A stretch of DNA of 64,000 nt from Cladocopium goreaui (Eukaryota; Sar; Dinophyceae; Suessiales; Symbiodiniaceae). The stretch lies in the NCBI GenBank assembly GCA_947184155.2, contig CAMXCT020000441.1:83266-147265 (forward strand), read 5' to 3'. The notes beneath the pieces were generated by a model. The model ran no database searches and was not told where the DNA came from. It saw only the letters and a program-made list of their open reading frames with translations. The position numbers and the translations under genes were made by a program. Positions 53,899 through 64,000 of the stretch are shown in pieces; within the stretch, counting starts at the first letter, position 1; the number at the start of each line of letters is the position of its first letter.

Positions 53899-56421
53899 AT
53901 GAATGTGCCATCCCTAAAAGATGTATTCCAAGAGTGGGATGCCTCAGAAATGGTCAGGGAACATATGCGGGTGAGAAGATGCCTGTTCGCATGTGAAGCA
54001 CGTACCAATGAACCTTCCTCTACTATCAAGTGCGCTGAGCGGAACTTTGAGGTTCTCAAACCCTTAGCCAAAAGGCTTCGCATGCCTGATGGCACGGTGG
54101 GTCAAATCAAGGTTCCACATGTCTTGACGCAGAGCTTTGACCAAAAATTCACAAGTAGTTTTTTCATTTATGTTTGGTATTGTTTCCACTTCCTTGAAAC
54201 ATTTTTTGTGTGCGTTTGTTGTTACTTGTTTGGAGTTGCAGAAACACCACCCAGCAACTACCTGCAGCACCCCAAATCATCATCCCAAGGATCAAAGCGC
54301 TTTACGAGAAGATGAAGATCCCGCTTCCAGGTCCCAGAGAGCTGAGGAAAGAGGCCAAGCTGGCAAAGGCTTTCTGTGTGTTGATCAAAAAAAAGCTCAA
54401 CAGGGATCAGCTTTGCCGCAACAAGACCTTTCGAAAGCTCATGGCCCTAGTGTTTGACCCTGAAGAGAAGGAGAGATAGGGTGCTCTTATGTTATACTAT
54501 ATGAGTTATGTATCTTCCAAATGTACTTAAGATATCTTTAGGTCCGTTTGATCTCTGATTTTATATGTGAAATATGTTGTCCATCTCCCTGTTCAGGAGC
54601 CAGTCTGTGAACCTGCAGAGCCTTCTGGTGGGGATGACATGGAAGAGCCAGAGGAGATGGTTCCGCTTGAGGACATTGCTTCCGATTCCGAGGATGGGGC
54701 GGGAAGTTCAGAGGAGCATACGGATCCCAAAACACTGGTTGGGGAAGATGTTGAGGAAAATGTTGGAGAAGACGTCATGGATGACGTTGGGGATATTGGG
54801 GAAGATGTTGGGGAAGATGTTGAGGAAGATGTTGGGGGAGAAGTTGAGTGCCCATCAACCCCACCACCCAAGACATCTGCCAAGACTCCAGAGTGGTTTG
54901 CCCAAGACCCGAGCAGCGAGATGGAGTGGTTTGAAGAGGGCCAAGGTGGCACACCCACTCCCCCCAAGTCTCCCTCCAAGGATTTGGAGTTTGAAGAGCC
55001 AATCCCCAAATGTGTGCTGATCGAAGATAGTCCCATCAGTTCCAACAAGACCCCAGACTGTCCCCTTAGCCAAAAGATCGCTATGCTTACAAAGAAGTTG
55101 GCTGATGCCAAAAGAGAGCATATGGCCTGGAACTTCGGTTTCAAGTTAGTTAACTTAGGGGGCATGTTTTTGGATCAAGCAATTTGTTTTAAATGTTGCC
55201 AGTGTTTTGTTTTCCTGTTTTTATAATTCCAAGTTACCTCCCCATGTCAATCATCATCAGGAAAGCCAAGCAAGCAGTTCTGGCTGACGAGAGGAAGGCA
55301 AAATCGGTTGTGGTGATGGATAGTTTGCCCTTTGGTGGTGATGAGGCTGACACATTGCCTTTGGCCCCCAAAGAGCTAGACCTGATTGCTGAAGCTTTTG
55401 ACGAAGAGGAGCCAGAGATACCTGATACCACACCCATAGCACCAAGTCAAAGATTAGTCTATTTGAGGAGTTTCGAAACTTATATACTTTTGAAAAAAAA
55501 AAACGTTTTTGTTTTCCTGTTCTTATTGTTTAGCTGAGCTTGCTGGTGGGGTTTTATAATGTTTTATAGTTGAATTCAAACCCATTGTATGGTTCAATTC
55601 CTTGTAATTCCCTTGTCCATCCATGCCTGCTAAGGTCTTGCGTCGGGCCCAGTTTGCGCTGAAGGAAGCTATGGCGGGTGAAGATGCTGAGGGGGGTGAG
55701 GTTGACAAACCAAAACCAAAGCCGAGAGGTCGCCCAAAGGCAAAGGCAAAGGGAAAGGGGAAGGCGAAACCAAAGTCATGTTCCAAGAAACCCATGCCTG
55801 ACAGGTGCCCAAATGAAGGATTGCCCAAGGCTGACACTTATGGGTCTGATGTTGGGGTTTGTGGGGAGGATGAGACGGAGCACCAACATGAGAGGGAGGA
55901 GGGGAAACCCTCCCATTCAGTCCAGGGATGCCAAGTCAGCTCCCAAGGCTGGTGATGAGGTTAAAGAGGAAACACAACCCAAAAGGAAAACTCGAGGCAC
56001 AAAGAAGGCGAAGGTTGATGACACAAACCTTGAGAATGAGTCAGCAGGAAATGAGGAGCCTCCCAAGAAAAAAACACGGGCAGGAACCAAATCTGATGTG
56101 GCCACAGGTGGCACTACCAAAAAGAAGGCTGCACAGAAGGGAAAGAAACGCAAAGCAAACCCTGAGGAATCAAACCCGGAGACACCAAGCCCCGAGGCAG
56201 CAGCAAACCCAGAGGTTGCAGCAAACCCAGAGGTTGCAGCAAACCCAGAGGTTGCAGCAAACCCAAACGATGGTAAGAGGTTGAAAGCACCAGCAAAAAC
56301 CTTTGCAAGGCGAGTTGAGCCAGCATCTGGCCTTGCCAAAAGTAAGTGGAATGCGCTGCGCGCTGCCTTCCTTGACTTCATCAAGATCCGCGTCAAGTAT
56401 GCATCTGCCCATGAGGACTGA
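53899..56421 (+). CDS. Gene A: six-exon Lys/Glu-rich protein with AT-hook-like motif (about 627 aa)
   Basis: Exons that keep one frame: 53899-54131, 54242-54470, 54597-55144, 55261-55438, 55635-55829, 55921-56421. Donors are GA, GA, GT, GC, GC; all acceptors are AG. Exons 1-2 are basic and helical (CAERNFEVLKPLAKRLRMPD; ALYEKMKIPLPGPRELRKEA). Exon 3 is very acidic with GEDVEEDVGG-like repeats. Exon 5 has KPKPKPRGRPKAKAKGKGKA, an AT-hook-like GRP core among lysines. Exon 6 is Lys-rich, has three to four AANPEV repeats, and ends WNALRAAFLDFIKIRVKYAS then AHED. The charge pattern suggests a nuclear, DNA- or chromatin-associated protein (inference). The start at 53899 follows a pyrimidine-rich tract; an earlier ATG at 53818 is possible. 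Confidence 0.65.
56200..56265 (+). repeat. 18-base coding tandem repeat (AANPEV)
   Basis: Three near-perfect GCAGCAAACCCAGAGGTT units and a diverged fourth, in frame within the last exon of gene A. Copy number is likely to vary between alleles. Confidence 0.9.
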
Positions 56422-57014
56422 TGGGTGCTGTGTGGGTTTTGTCAGGTTAGGGAAAGGTTTGATGGTGTTGGAGGTGGTTGGTGAGTGGTGGTGGGGATGT
56501 GGTGTTGTGGGTGTGGGTTGGGTTGAATAGTTTTGGGCAATTTCTGGTTTGATATGCGAGTGGGGCAGGTTAACATGGGAGCTAAAACAAAAACATGTCG
56601 TTTTGTGTATTTATTGTTTCGCAACGGTCCTTAAAATCAAGCTGGTGTCCACAACAGCTGTCATCATGTTTTGCCTTGACAGGTCCCAGCAGCTTGAGCC
56701 AAATATTGTTACTTTGTATCTAGCTAAGTTTTTCCCAACTGTCCAGCATGATGCTGTTTTGAACTGTTGGGCATATCTCACCACATGTTGTATGGCACCA
56801 TCTCATTCACCCACAAACTATAAATTATATATTATAATATAATTAATATACATGCGGGGACAAGTGAGGAACACAAGAGCAGTACCCCATAGGACCCCTT
56901 TGAAATAGATAAATTATTCAATGGGAAAATGTAATCTAAAATAAGTACTATCAGACCTATCCAGAATGGAAGTATAACCCACTATCTTACCACCAAATCA
57001 AACATAAGAATACT
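56422..57014. other. Gap after gene A, no gene seen
   Basis: A GT-rich stretch (56460-56525, GTTGGTGAGTGGTGGTGGGG) and AT-rich DNA. The short plus frame at 56549-56842 lacks support. No polyadenylation signal is assigned, since dinoflagellates often lack AATAAA. Confidence 0.4.
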
Positions 57015-57230
57015 ATGGTGGACACTCTTGATGGGGATACTCTGCCTGGCTTTTGCCAGGACATGTTCTGGAAGTTCTTCCACAATGTTTGGATGAAGGA
57101 CCACGAGATCACCGAGGACACTATTGCCGACAACTCCATCGCAGCCGCTCAACAATATGCGGACGAGTTGCCATGAGGATCAAAGGATCTTTGAGTGGGT
57201 TATTTTGCCTCCTGCCACAGCTGCTGGTTT
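57015..57230 (+). pseudogene. Coding-like fragment with a frame change
   Basis: From ATG at 57015 a 53-codon frame reads MVDTLDGDTLPGFCQDMFWK, FFHNVWMKDHEITEDTIADN and AAAQQYADELP, then TGA. Directly after it the next frame reads EDQRIFEWVILPPATAAGLE and HPM. Both parts look like one protein, so a one-base frame change or a very short unusual intron is likely. The family is not recognised. It lies between genes A and B. Confidence 0.35.
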
Positions 57231-58216
57231 AGAGCACCCAATGGTAACATATATTGAATCCGGTATGTTTTCATCCTTGTATTGTTGACATGCTAGTTTA
57301 TCTGATTGAAATTCTCAAGATAGTGAAGCTAACATGTTGTTTGTTTTCTGGGAGCTGCTGGCAAGAGCTGGGACATATGGCAGCTGCAAATTCTGCATCT
57401 GACCTGGATTCCGTAGAACAACTTATCTAAAATCAATCATGCATTCAATGGATGCTGGGGGTTTCAATTTGATGGAAACCACGCTTAGCCTTCCGAAGCT
57501 CTTGCAACAGAGTGTGACTGCCGTCTTTTGGGGCCCTGGGATTTGCAGCATCAAACAAAATGTAAGCAAACTGTTCTAGGCTACAGGTGGAAACCCATAA
57601 GAAGTCACATGGAAAGCATCCCATCCCAGTTGACTGCGGCAATAAGATCTGGATGTTGCTGCTAGCATCGGAATAGTGCGTGGAAAAAGGGTTTGGGGGG
57701 AGGTTGGTTCCCAATATTTAAAAGGAAAATTAGTAACCCACTTTGTGTAAACACTTATTTTGAAATGTTTGGATTCTTGGGCTGGAGCTGCCATCATTTT
57801 TCACCTGTGTGTTTGATGGTGGTTCTTTGAGAAAATCAACCCATTCTTTACCACATTCCCCAGTAGTTCATGTAACCCCAGGTGAGAATATAATAGGTTC
57901 GGGGCGGTGGAAAAAATCTTTATACCTGGAATTGCTTGGGTATCTTCTGGTTGGGGCTCCCACTGGCTCCAATTTGCTTTCCCTTTCCCGACAGGCCACA
58001 TGGAGCGGGTGGAGCGCCTTCCGCAGAATTTAGACATCCGTTAGCCTGGCTGGGTTTGGCAGTTGGGCGCATTCGTGGAAATCAACAAAACATGTTGCCA
58101 ATTTTTGTGGGTATGGGATTTTCAGCCACCTACAGCCACCTCAGAGTTTTCATTTTTTATAGCATTTTTTCTCAAAGCCTGGTGAAATCACAGGTGTGCA
58201 TCGTTTTTTTCCAGCC

Positions 58217-61200
58217 ATGGAGCCCACACGGAAAGCCAAAATGAACATAGTTTTGGCTCGGTTGGCAAGGATGCAGGCTCCTAAGGCCAGGGTTTTCATT
58301 TCCACACATGTTACTTAGCTAGGTTGTTAACCTGTTCCCCCAACAGATTTCTTGCCTACCAACACAACCTTGTTTGTATGTGTTGTCCATAGTTGTGCCA
58401 CGCAGGCCTTACTCGCTTGCATTGTCCTTCTATGCTCCAATCCAGCGGTGGAGGTCTTCCAGGAGGAACGTTGTTCCCAAAAAAAATAAATGGCCGAATT
58501 GGAAATGGCATCAACTAATTCTGAATGATTGCTTTGGGGGAACCTAACATTCCATCTGGTACAATGGCACTCAATCCCATGGGTTACCACAAAAACATAT
58601 CACCGTTAATCTGGGGTATAAGATGTGTGTGGGTTTGCAATCATGATTTTTCAATAATACAAGAACAGTGGTCACACCTGTGATTTCTAGCTTTTCTTTC
58701 GAGGTGTTTTGGTTGTATTGGTCCCCCCCTGGCCCAGAAATTTGATGTAGTGGAACTGTTTGCTGGAAAAGCATGGGTCAGCCGTTGCATGAAGCAGTGT
58801 GGCCAATCTGTGGCATCATTTGATATAGACTTTGGGGAACCACTGCCTGGAAAGCAAAATGCTATGGATTTACTCTCTGATGCAGGTTTTGCGCTGCTTT
58901 GGCTATCCTTTAAAGCTTACATGTTGTATGAAGTTTGTTGCATTAGTGTACATGATTAGCCACCAAGAATGAACAGGTTTTTATTTCACCATTGTGGCTG
59001 GAATGTTAAGGTTGGCGCTGAGTACAATCTTGAATTGCAAAATGGGCAGCTTCCTTGCCGTGATAGCACTGGTCTGTTCTTCTTTTGTGTCAATATCAGC
59101 TGGCACACACAGACGTGCCCCTTGGGATCCTTATGGTCAATCTCAAATCCCAATGGTGGAAATGGGAAACCGGCTGGCTGGAAGGAACCTTGTTTAAGTT
59201 GTTTTCTTTTTGGGTTGTACCCCAACATATTTTCAACAATATCATTAGTGACTTATGGTTTTGAAACATCTTCCAACATTGGTTGAGAAATGGGTTTCAC
59301 TAGCTACTTGGAACCCTTCATATCCCCACCAACCACTACTAGTAGCATGAGCACCAGTGTTGAATGGATGTTCTGAGCGGGTCCCTCTCCATATGTTCAT
59401 GCACGTATATTTACCATGTGTTTCCACAATTTGTTTGCCACCTGTGGGGGATGTTGAAATGGCCAACAATTCCGGAACCCTTTTTAAATCAATTATTTCA
59501 TTGAGCATCACCAATGAAAACAAAAATCACAAATGGTATTCCCTTCTCCCCAGTCTTAAATACCGTATGGTTGCCGAAAAAAAAGATTTAATACGAAGCC
59601 ACCTTATTCATAAATGATGGGAATAGATCAATTACTTATACTCAACTTGTTTGGCATTAAAAAAAAACTATCATAGATTCCCCCACCAGTCGTCTTGGCC
59701 AAGGGTGTGTCTACTGATCCTCGTGATATCATCCATGGATGGCGCCTGGTTTCTCGAACAACCACGCTCATCAGCCTTGGAGTGGCTGCCAGAGGTGAGG
59801 CAACTCTGGCGCTGCATACCCAAGGACAGGGTGGATTGTTTATTGCCTGTCAATACAATACATTAATGCAGAAGCTTTCACATTCTGGTTGGCGTGTTGA
59901 TCCCACAAATGGTTTGCTGTTCTGTCATTGGATCTGTCACCACCAAACTATGATAAACATGTTTAAAACATGGGATTGGGTATGGAAGGGATATGTTGGT
60001 TTAAAGTCCCATCAAGCTCCGAACATCAGTCAAAATTTTGTTCCCCGCACTTTGTTTCCAAACGGTTATATTACAGAAAGGTACATGGGTGAGGATGACA
60101 AACAGTATGAGGGTAGATCACCTAGTGTAGAAGGGATAAAAACACAGAAACACAACCACACATGATTTCCTGGAAGTATGTGAGCCCTGAGGTGTTCTAT
60201 GCATCTTGGTGGATGGGGCATTATGGTGCTGCTACATTGAAGCGTCACATTGCTTGGTCAAATTGCAAAACCATTGAATGCCTGAACATGGGGGTCATGG
60301 CCAGGGAGGTACAACAAAGGTTGTTCCGAAATGCTCCAAAATCAGCACGAACTTACAAAACGAAAGATGGCCGTAAGGGCTATGCTGGCACAAAATTTCT
60401 TAAAGGCACACAGAATCTTGTTATTCCAACTGGTTGCGAAGTGTTTAGTTTATATTATATGTTCCTTTTTTGTTCCCAGACCAGAAACATATAAAGGAAT
60501 ATAATATATCCGGAACCATGTGCGTACTCCATCTAAGGACCTATCCTCCTCGCTTTGCGCTCAAGTTGGTACGTCTGCTTCCCCGTTTCATTAGAAACAA
60601 GGAAGCGTTGCCTGATATGGGGCCCCCAGAGCTGATGGCTGATTCTTTCACCATCTTCGACCAAGTTGAATGGGGTGATTGGTGTGACCTTAAAACGGTC
60701 TTCACATACTTGCGAGGAAGCATAGACCTTAACCTTGGGGAATGGAGAAACTATTTTCCTACCCACGTTTAATTCGTATATATATGTTGCTTGGACATCA
60801 CTGGGCTCCATGGATCTCTGGCACGCAGCTAAATGGTTTAGGCTTCAAAATTGATTGGCAACCTGTGATATATTTTCTTTGGTGACCTTCAAAATTGACA
60901 GCCTTAGATCTCTGTGGGTCAAATTCGAAAGCTTTTGGTTCTGATTCAATTCAAACTGAATGCAGCCTCAACATTATTGCTTGGTGCAAAAGGGTCTCAT
61001 TGCTATTCACTAGGCTTGAGGCATTCCAGCTGGAGCTGGGGACAGCTACTCTGGTGTTTTATGGACTGGGGTCATGGGAGTGGTTTGGGCTGGATGAAAC
61101 ATAAGAGAATTTGATCATTTTTGGGTGCCAACTAAAGGATTTTGAAGTGATTTGATGGATTTTTAGGCAATTTTAAAGATTTTTAAACGAAATCCTCAAA

Positions 61201-63985
61201 ATACGTACCGGGTACGGACTGGTACGTACCGGATCCGTACCGGATACGTACCGGAAATCCCTACCCGTAAGAAGGCCATATTTTACCCGTAAAGGGCCGT
61301 AAAAAGCCGTACTGGAATACGTACTATTTCCGTATTTTGGCTATTTCCCAACATAACCAAATTTGGGGAAAAAATTGCATTTTTGACGGAAAAAATGAAC
61401 ATCTGAGTGATTTTGTCTTGGATCTTGATATTCTGGGTCCCAACCACTGATGTTACCCCATCGCTGCTTCCAAAACCAACCCATCTTGGAAGTCTAGGGA
61501 TCCTGGCTCAGAGTCGCGCAAAGCAACCTGGCAACACTTGGGATGGCGGTGAAGCGTGAACGCCCTGTCCCATCCAAGAAATGGTCTTGCAGTGAACTTA
61601 AAGATGGTCAAAAGAACTTGCTCAAAGTGAAGAACGAGAAGGAAGATGATCTTGAAAGCAAGATTAAGGAGCAAAATATTGTTTGTTCATGGTATGGATA
61701 TGTCTTCTCAAGAACTTGATGGAAAATAAACGACTTTGAATAAGTTATGAGGTTTGGATATCATTGTTATCACCTTCAGTCCTGCCATATGGTCATCGTA
61801 TATAGTGATTTTTTGTTTCTATGCACCATTCGTAACGCTAAAGTGGCGGGATCCTTGCCACTTTCCCAGGAGTACGAGCGTCAACTTGGATACATGAAGC
61901 GCTTGCTAGCTTCTTAGCTACACAAAAAATGTTTATCATACCAAATTTGATAGGGTTGAGGCTGAATGGCTATGTGTAATCTACTGTCTAAGAGAAAAAA
62001 TATTGAGCATTGATGGCCACGCCTCATGGACACCTGATTAAATGGGACAACTTTTCGTGTTTTTATGCTTGGTTTTGTCACTTATTTAAGATATCTAAGG
62101 CTGAGGGAGGAGATGCTGCTGCAGGATTTGCAAGTCCTGATGAAGACACGCAACCGGCATCTTGGTGTCACTATATTTTGGGGGAGGGCTCTCAAATTTT
62201 GGTTGACTACAGTAATGGTGTACAAGCTGTTACACACACATCATATCACAGATAGCACATGGTTTTAGATCAATCTCAGGCAACGGAAGAGGAATTGGCA
62301 AAGAAGCGACCTTCAGCTAAAGCCAAATCACAACCCAAGAGTGCTGCTGGCCCTGCTGGTCAGAAAGCAGCAGCAGCCAAGAGTAAGCCAGTTAAGCCAG
62401 CCAACCCCCCAGTGCCAAAGGTCTCGCAGAATGCATCCCCGGAGAAAGCATCCCCGAATCCAGCTCCCCACAAGCGTATCAAGGGGAAACAGCCAGATGT
62501 TGAAGCCGACCCTTTTGTGATCATTCGGGAGCTTCAAGAGGCAGATTGTACTGGGATAATCTTATAACATTGTGTCAAATAAAGCCTTGTACTGGTTTGT
62601 ACATGTTGATGAACTAAATCTATTTAAATTTCCCATAAGACCAACTAGATTCCCTATGGTCGGTACCCCTGGAGGCGAACAAGAAAATCATGGAGAAGCT
62701 GATGCTTGCTGAGACAAAGTCTTCTGGTAAGACTGCTAAGATGAATGCTTTGGAGACCCCTCCTCCTAGAGTTTCTGGACCCACACCGGCTAGCACACCA
62801 AACCCAAAGGTATCCTCTTCTCGTCCCAGCAAAAGTGGTCCCGTTGCTCCCCCACCAGAGCGCCCGCCTCCAGCCACGGAGGGTGCCAAGCAGAATCGGC
62901 TGCGTCGCCTTTGCGAAAAGAAGCCGAGTGGACGATGCAACGTTCCACCAGAGATCCACCAGAAGTGGCTGCATGCTAGTCGGGATGAGAGGGATGCAAT
63001 GATAGAAGAACTTGATGCTGTGAGTTGGTCGAAGGACCGCTTAGTAAATGCATGTAAACACATTGGCAACCAAATATGGTAAATCTTGGGGTATCATCAG
63101 TGGCTATGTGTTTTCACTGGTAGATTCAAACATGTATCACCCTTGAATGATCTGGTCATGCAGGACATGTTCATCTCAAGGATGACCAAGACAATCTCCC
63201 AGAACAAGAAGCTTTCACGCCGTCAAAAGAGAGGATGGTTCACGAAAGAACAGATGAAGTCAACTTTGAGTTGGTCTGCGTCGCTAGCCAATCATACCTT
63301 TATTCACCATCCTTGTCAGTTTTGGGTTAGGTACACCTTTTGTTTAAAACACATGTGAAAACTCATAACCCCTTTCCCCAAATATTAGATATATATGTTA
63401 TACCCAACCCACAAGTTAAAGATTGTATCTTGTCTTAGTGGTTATCTATATATTATATATGTGTGTGTAACATTACTATTAGATCAAGGGGTTTGGTTTA
63501 TCAACTCTGGTTGAATCCTGGTTCAACTTTCCCTATCAGTGCTCTTGCGTCCCAGGTCTTACATCAAGAATGCGGTGGACTATTGTGAGAAGCCTGGCAA
63601 TGAACGCCTGTGCAAGACTCTCGACTAAAGTATATACATATCTTGGTTCCTTGGGGATTAAACCTGAACATATTCAAAAACTGGTACCAATAATGAATAA
63701 TCTGAATATCACAACCCACAACAATGGGGTTCAACATGCATCATCCAGTTTCAGGGTTAGATTGAACATGTTTTTCTTTAGAGCTTTCATGTCATGGATG
63801 ACATATAAACAAAAGTTATATTATGTATATGGCGGCCCCTTAAATCTTATCTAAGGCGTGACCGCTACAACAAAAAGCTCAAGAAGTACTATGTTGTGTA
63901 CCAGGAGGATGAGGAAGAACTGAGTGAAGATGAAGAACGCAGAGAGCACACCACCAATGAGGCCCTTCTAACTTATGCCCATCAG
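58217..63985 (+). CDS. Gene B: multi-exon protein with cytosine-5-methyltransferase-like core, runs off the right edge
   Basis: Early exons that stay in frame: 58217-58291, 58738-58885, 58977-59184, 59704-59824, 60192-60412, 60538-about 60697 (donors GT, GT, GA, GA, GA, GT). They encode MEPTRKAKMNIVLARLARMQ, then FDVVELFAGKAWVSRCMKQC, FLAVIALVCSSFVSISAGTH, DGAWFLEQPRSSALEWLPEV, WWMGHYGAATLKRHIAWSNC and YPPRFALKLVRLLPRFIRNK. ELFAG, VCSSFVS and LEQP stand where C5-methyltransferases have motifs I, IV (catalytic Cys) and VI (Glu). Later exons, about 62280-62530, 62651-63048, 63164-63285 and 63856-63985, are Lys/Pro-rich or charged (RGWFTKEQMKSTLSWS; RYNKKLKKYYVVYQEDEEEL). The stretch 60700-62280 is unresolved. 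Later exons might form another gene. Activity is unknown. Confidence 0.6.
61195..61325. repeat. GTACCGG/TACG short-repeat cluster
   Basis: ACGTACCGGGTACGGACTGG, TACGTACCGGATCCGTACCG and GATACGTACCGG follow each other, then CCGTAA words. Many units are self-complementary. It lies in an unresolved, probably intronic part of gene B. Confidence 0.6.
61543..61719 (+). CDS. Small open frame (58 codons), charged
   Basis: ATG to TGA, reading MAVKRERPVPSKKWSCSELK, DGQKNLLKVKNEKEDDLESK and IKEQN. Charged and helix-like. It could be an exon of gene B or chance. No family recognised. Confidence 0.25.
   Translation: MAVKRERPVPSKKWSCSELKDGQKNLLKVKNEKEDDLESKIKEQNIVCSWYGYVFSRT
62091..62165 (+). CDS. Candidate exon within gene B
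   Basis: After acceptor ATATCTAAG two frames are open: LREEMLLQDLQVLMKTRNRH (coiled-coil-like) and AEGGDAAAGFASPDEDTQPA. The first looks more like a structured protein, but phase with the previous exon could not be settled. Confidence 0.35.
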
Positions 63986-64000
63986 GTATCTCCAAGTCCT

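Noticed and set aside
1-64000. CRISPR arrays, bacterial operons, rRNA genes, spliced-leader RNA genes
   Set aside because: No regularly spaced identical repeats with unique spacers, no ribosome binding site pattern, no rRNA cores and no copy of the dinoflagellate spliced leader were seen.

Overview
The window looks like nuclear DNA of a dinoflagellate, most likely Symbiodiniaceae or a close relative. Four things point there. (1) Introns at the right end keep the reading frame only with a mix of GT, GC and GA donors, which dinoflagellates use. (2) A 441-residue protein joins a ubiquitin-like N-terminus to nine RCC1-like repeats of the VVTWGDPxYGGDSS type, a style abundant in Symbiodinium proteomes. 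(3) Short exons lie in very long, repeat-filled introns. (4) Genes run on one strand over long stretches. The species call is inference; no rRNA or spliced-leader RNA gene was seen.

Layout. From 1 to about 53.5 kb, host coding signal is almost all on the minus strand: many 50-230 base exons with pyrimidine-tract acceptors, plus the intronless RCC1-like gene (23503-24828). Recognisable pieces are a frame-interrupted homologue of the 5-hmdU DNA kinase helical-domain family (10819-11760), several membrane-segment exons, and a class-3 lipase-like gene (about 45.8-48.1 kb) with a GHSLGG elbow. The intervening DNA holds two families of short inverted-repeat (MITE-like) elements, called MITE-A and MITE-B here, as well as minisatellites, fold-back repeats and AT microsatellites.

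A plus-strand Ty1/copia LTR retrotransposon (34607-43178) sits in an AT microsatellite. Its 316-base LTRs look identical and it looks whole: gag-protease, then integrase, reverse transcriptase and RNase H. Its second ORF also carries a cytosine-5-methyltransferase-like domain. A trinucleotide array of about 700 bases lies just upstream.

Near 53.5-53.9 kb the coding strand switches. To the right are two plus-strand genes. Gene A (about 53899-56421) is a six-exon, Lys/Glu-rich protein with an AT-hook-like motif. Gene B (58217 to beyond the right edge) has at least ten exons and its own cytosine-5-methyltransferase-like core, arranged like the retrotransposon domain. The window therefore holds three DNA-base-modification-like modules: one hmdU-kinase-type and two C5-methyltransferase-like. 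This is notable because dinoflagellate DNA is known to contain 5-hydroxymethyluracil. A functional link between them is inference only.

Exon limits come from reading frame plus splice-site shape and are approximate. For most small exons the parent gene is unknown.
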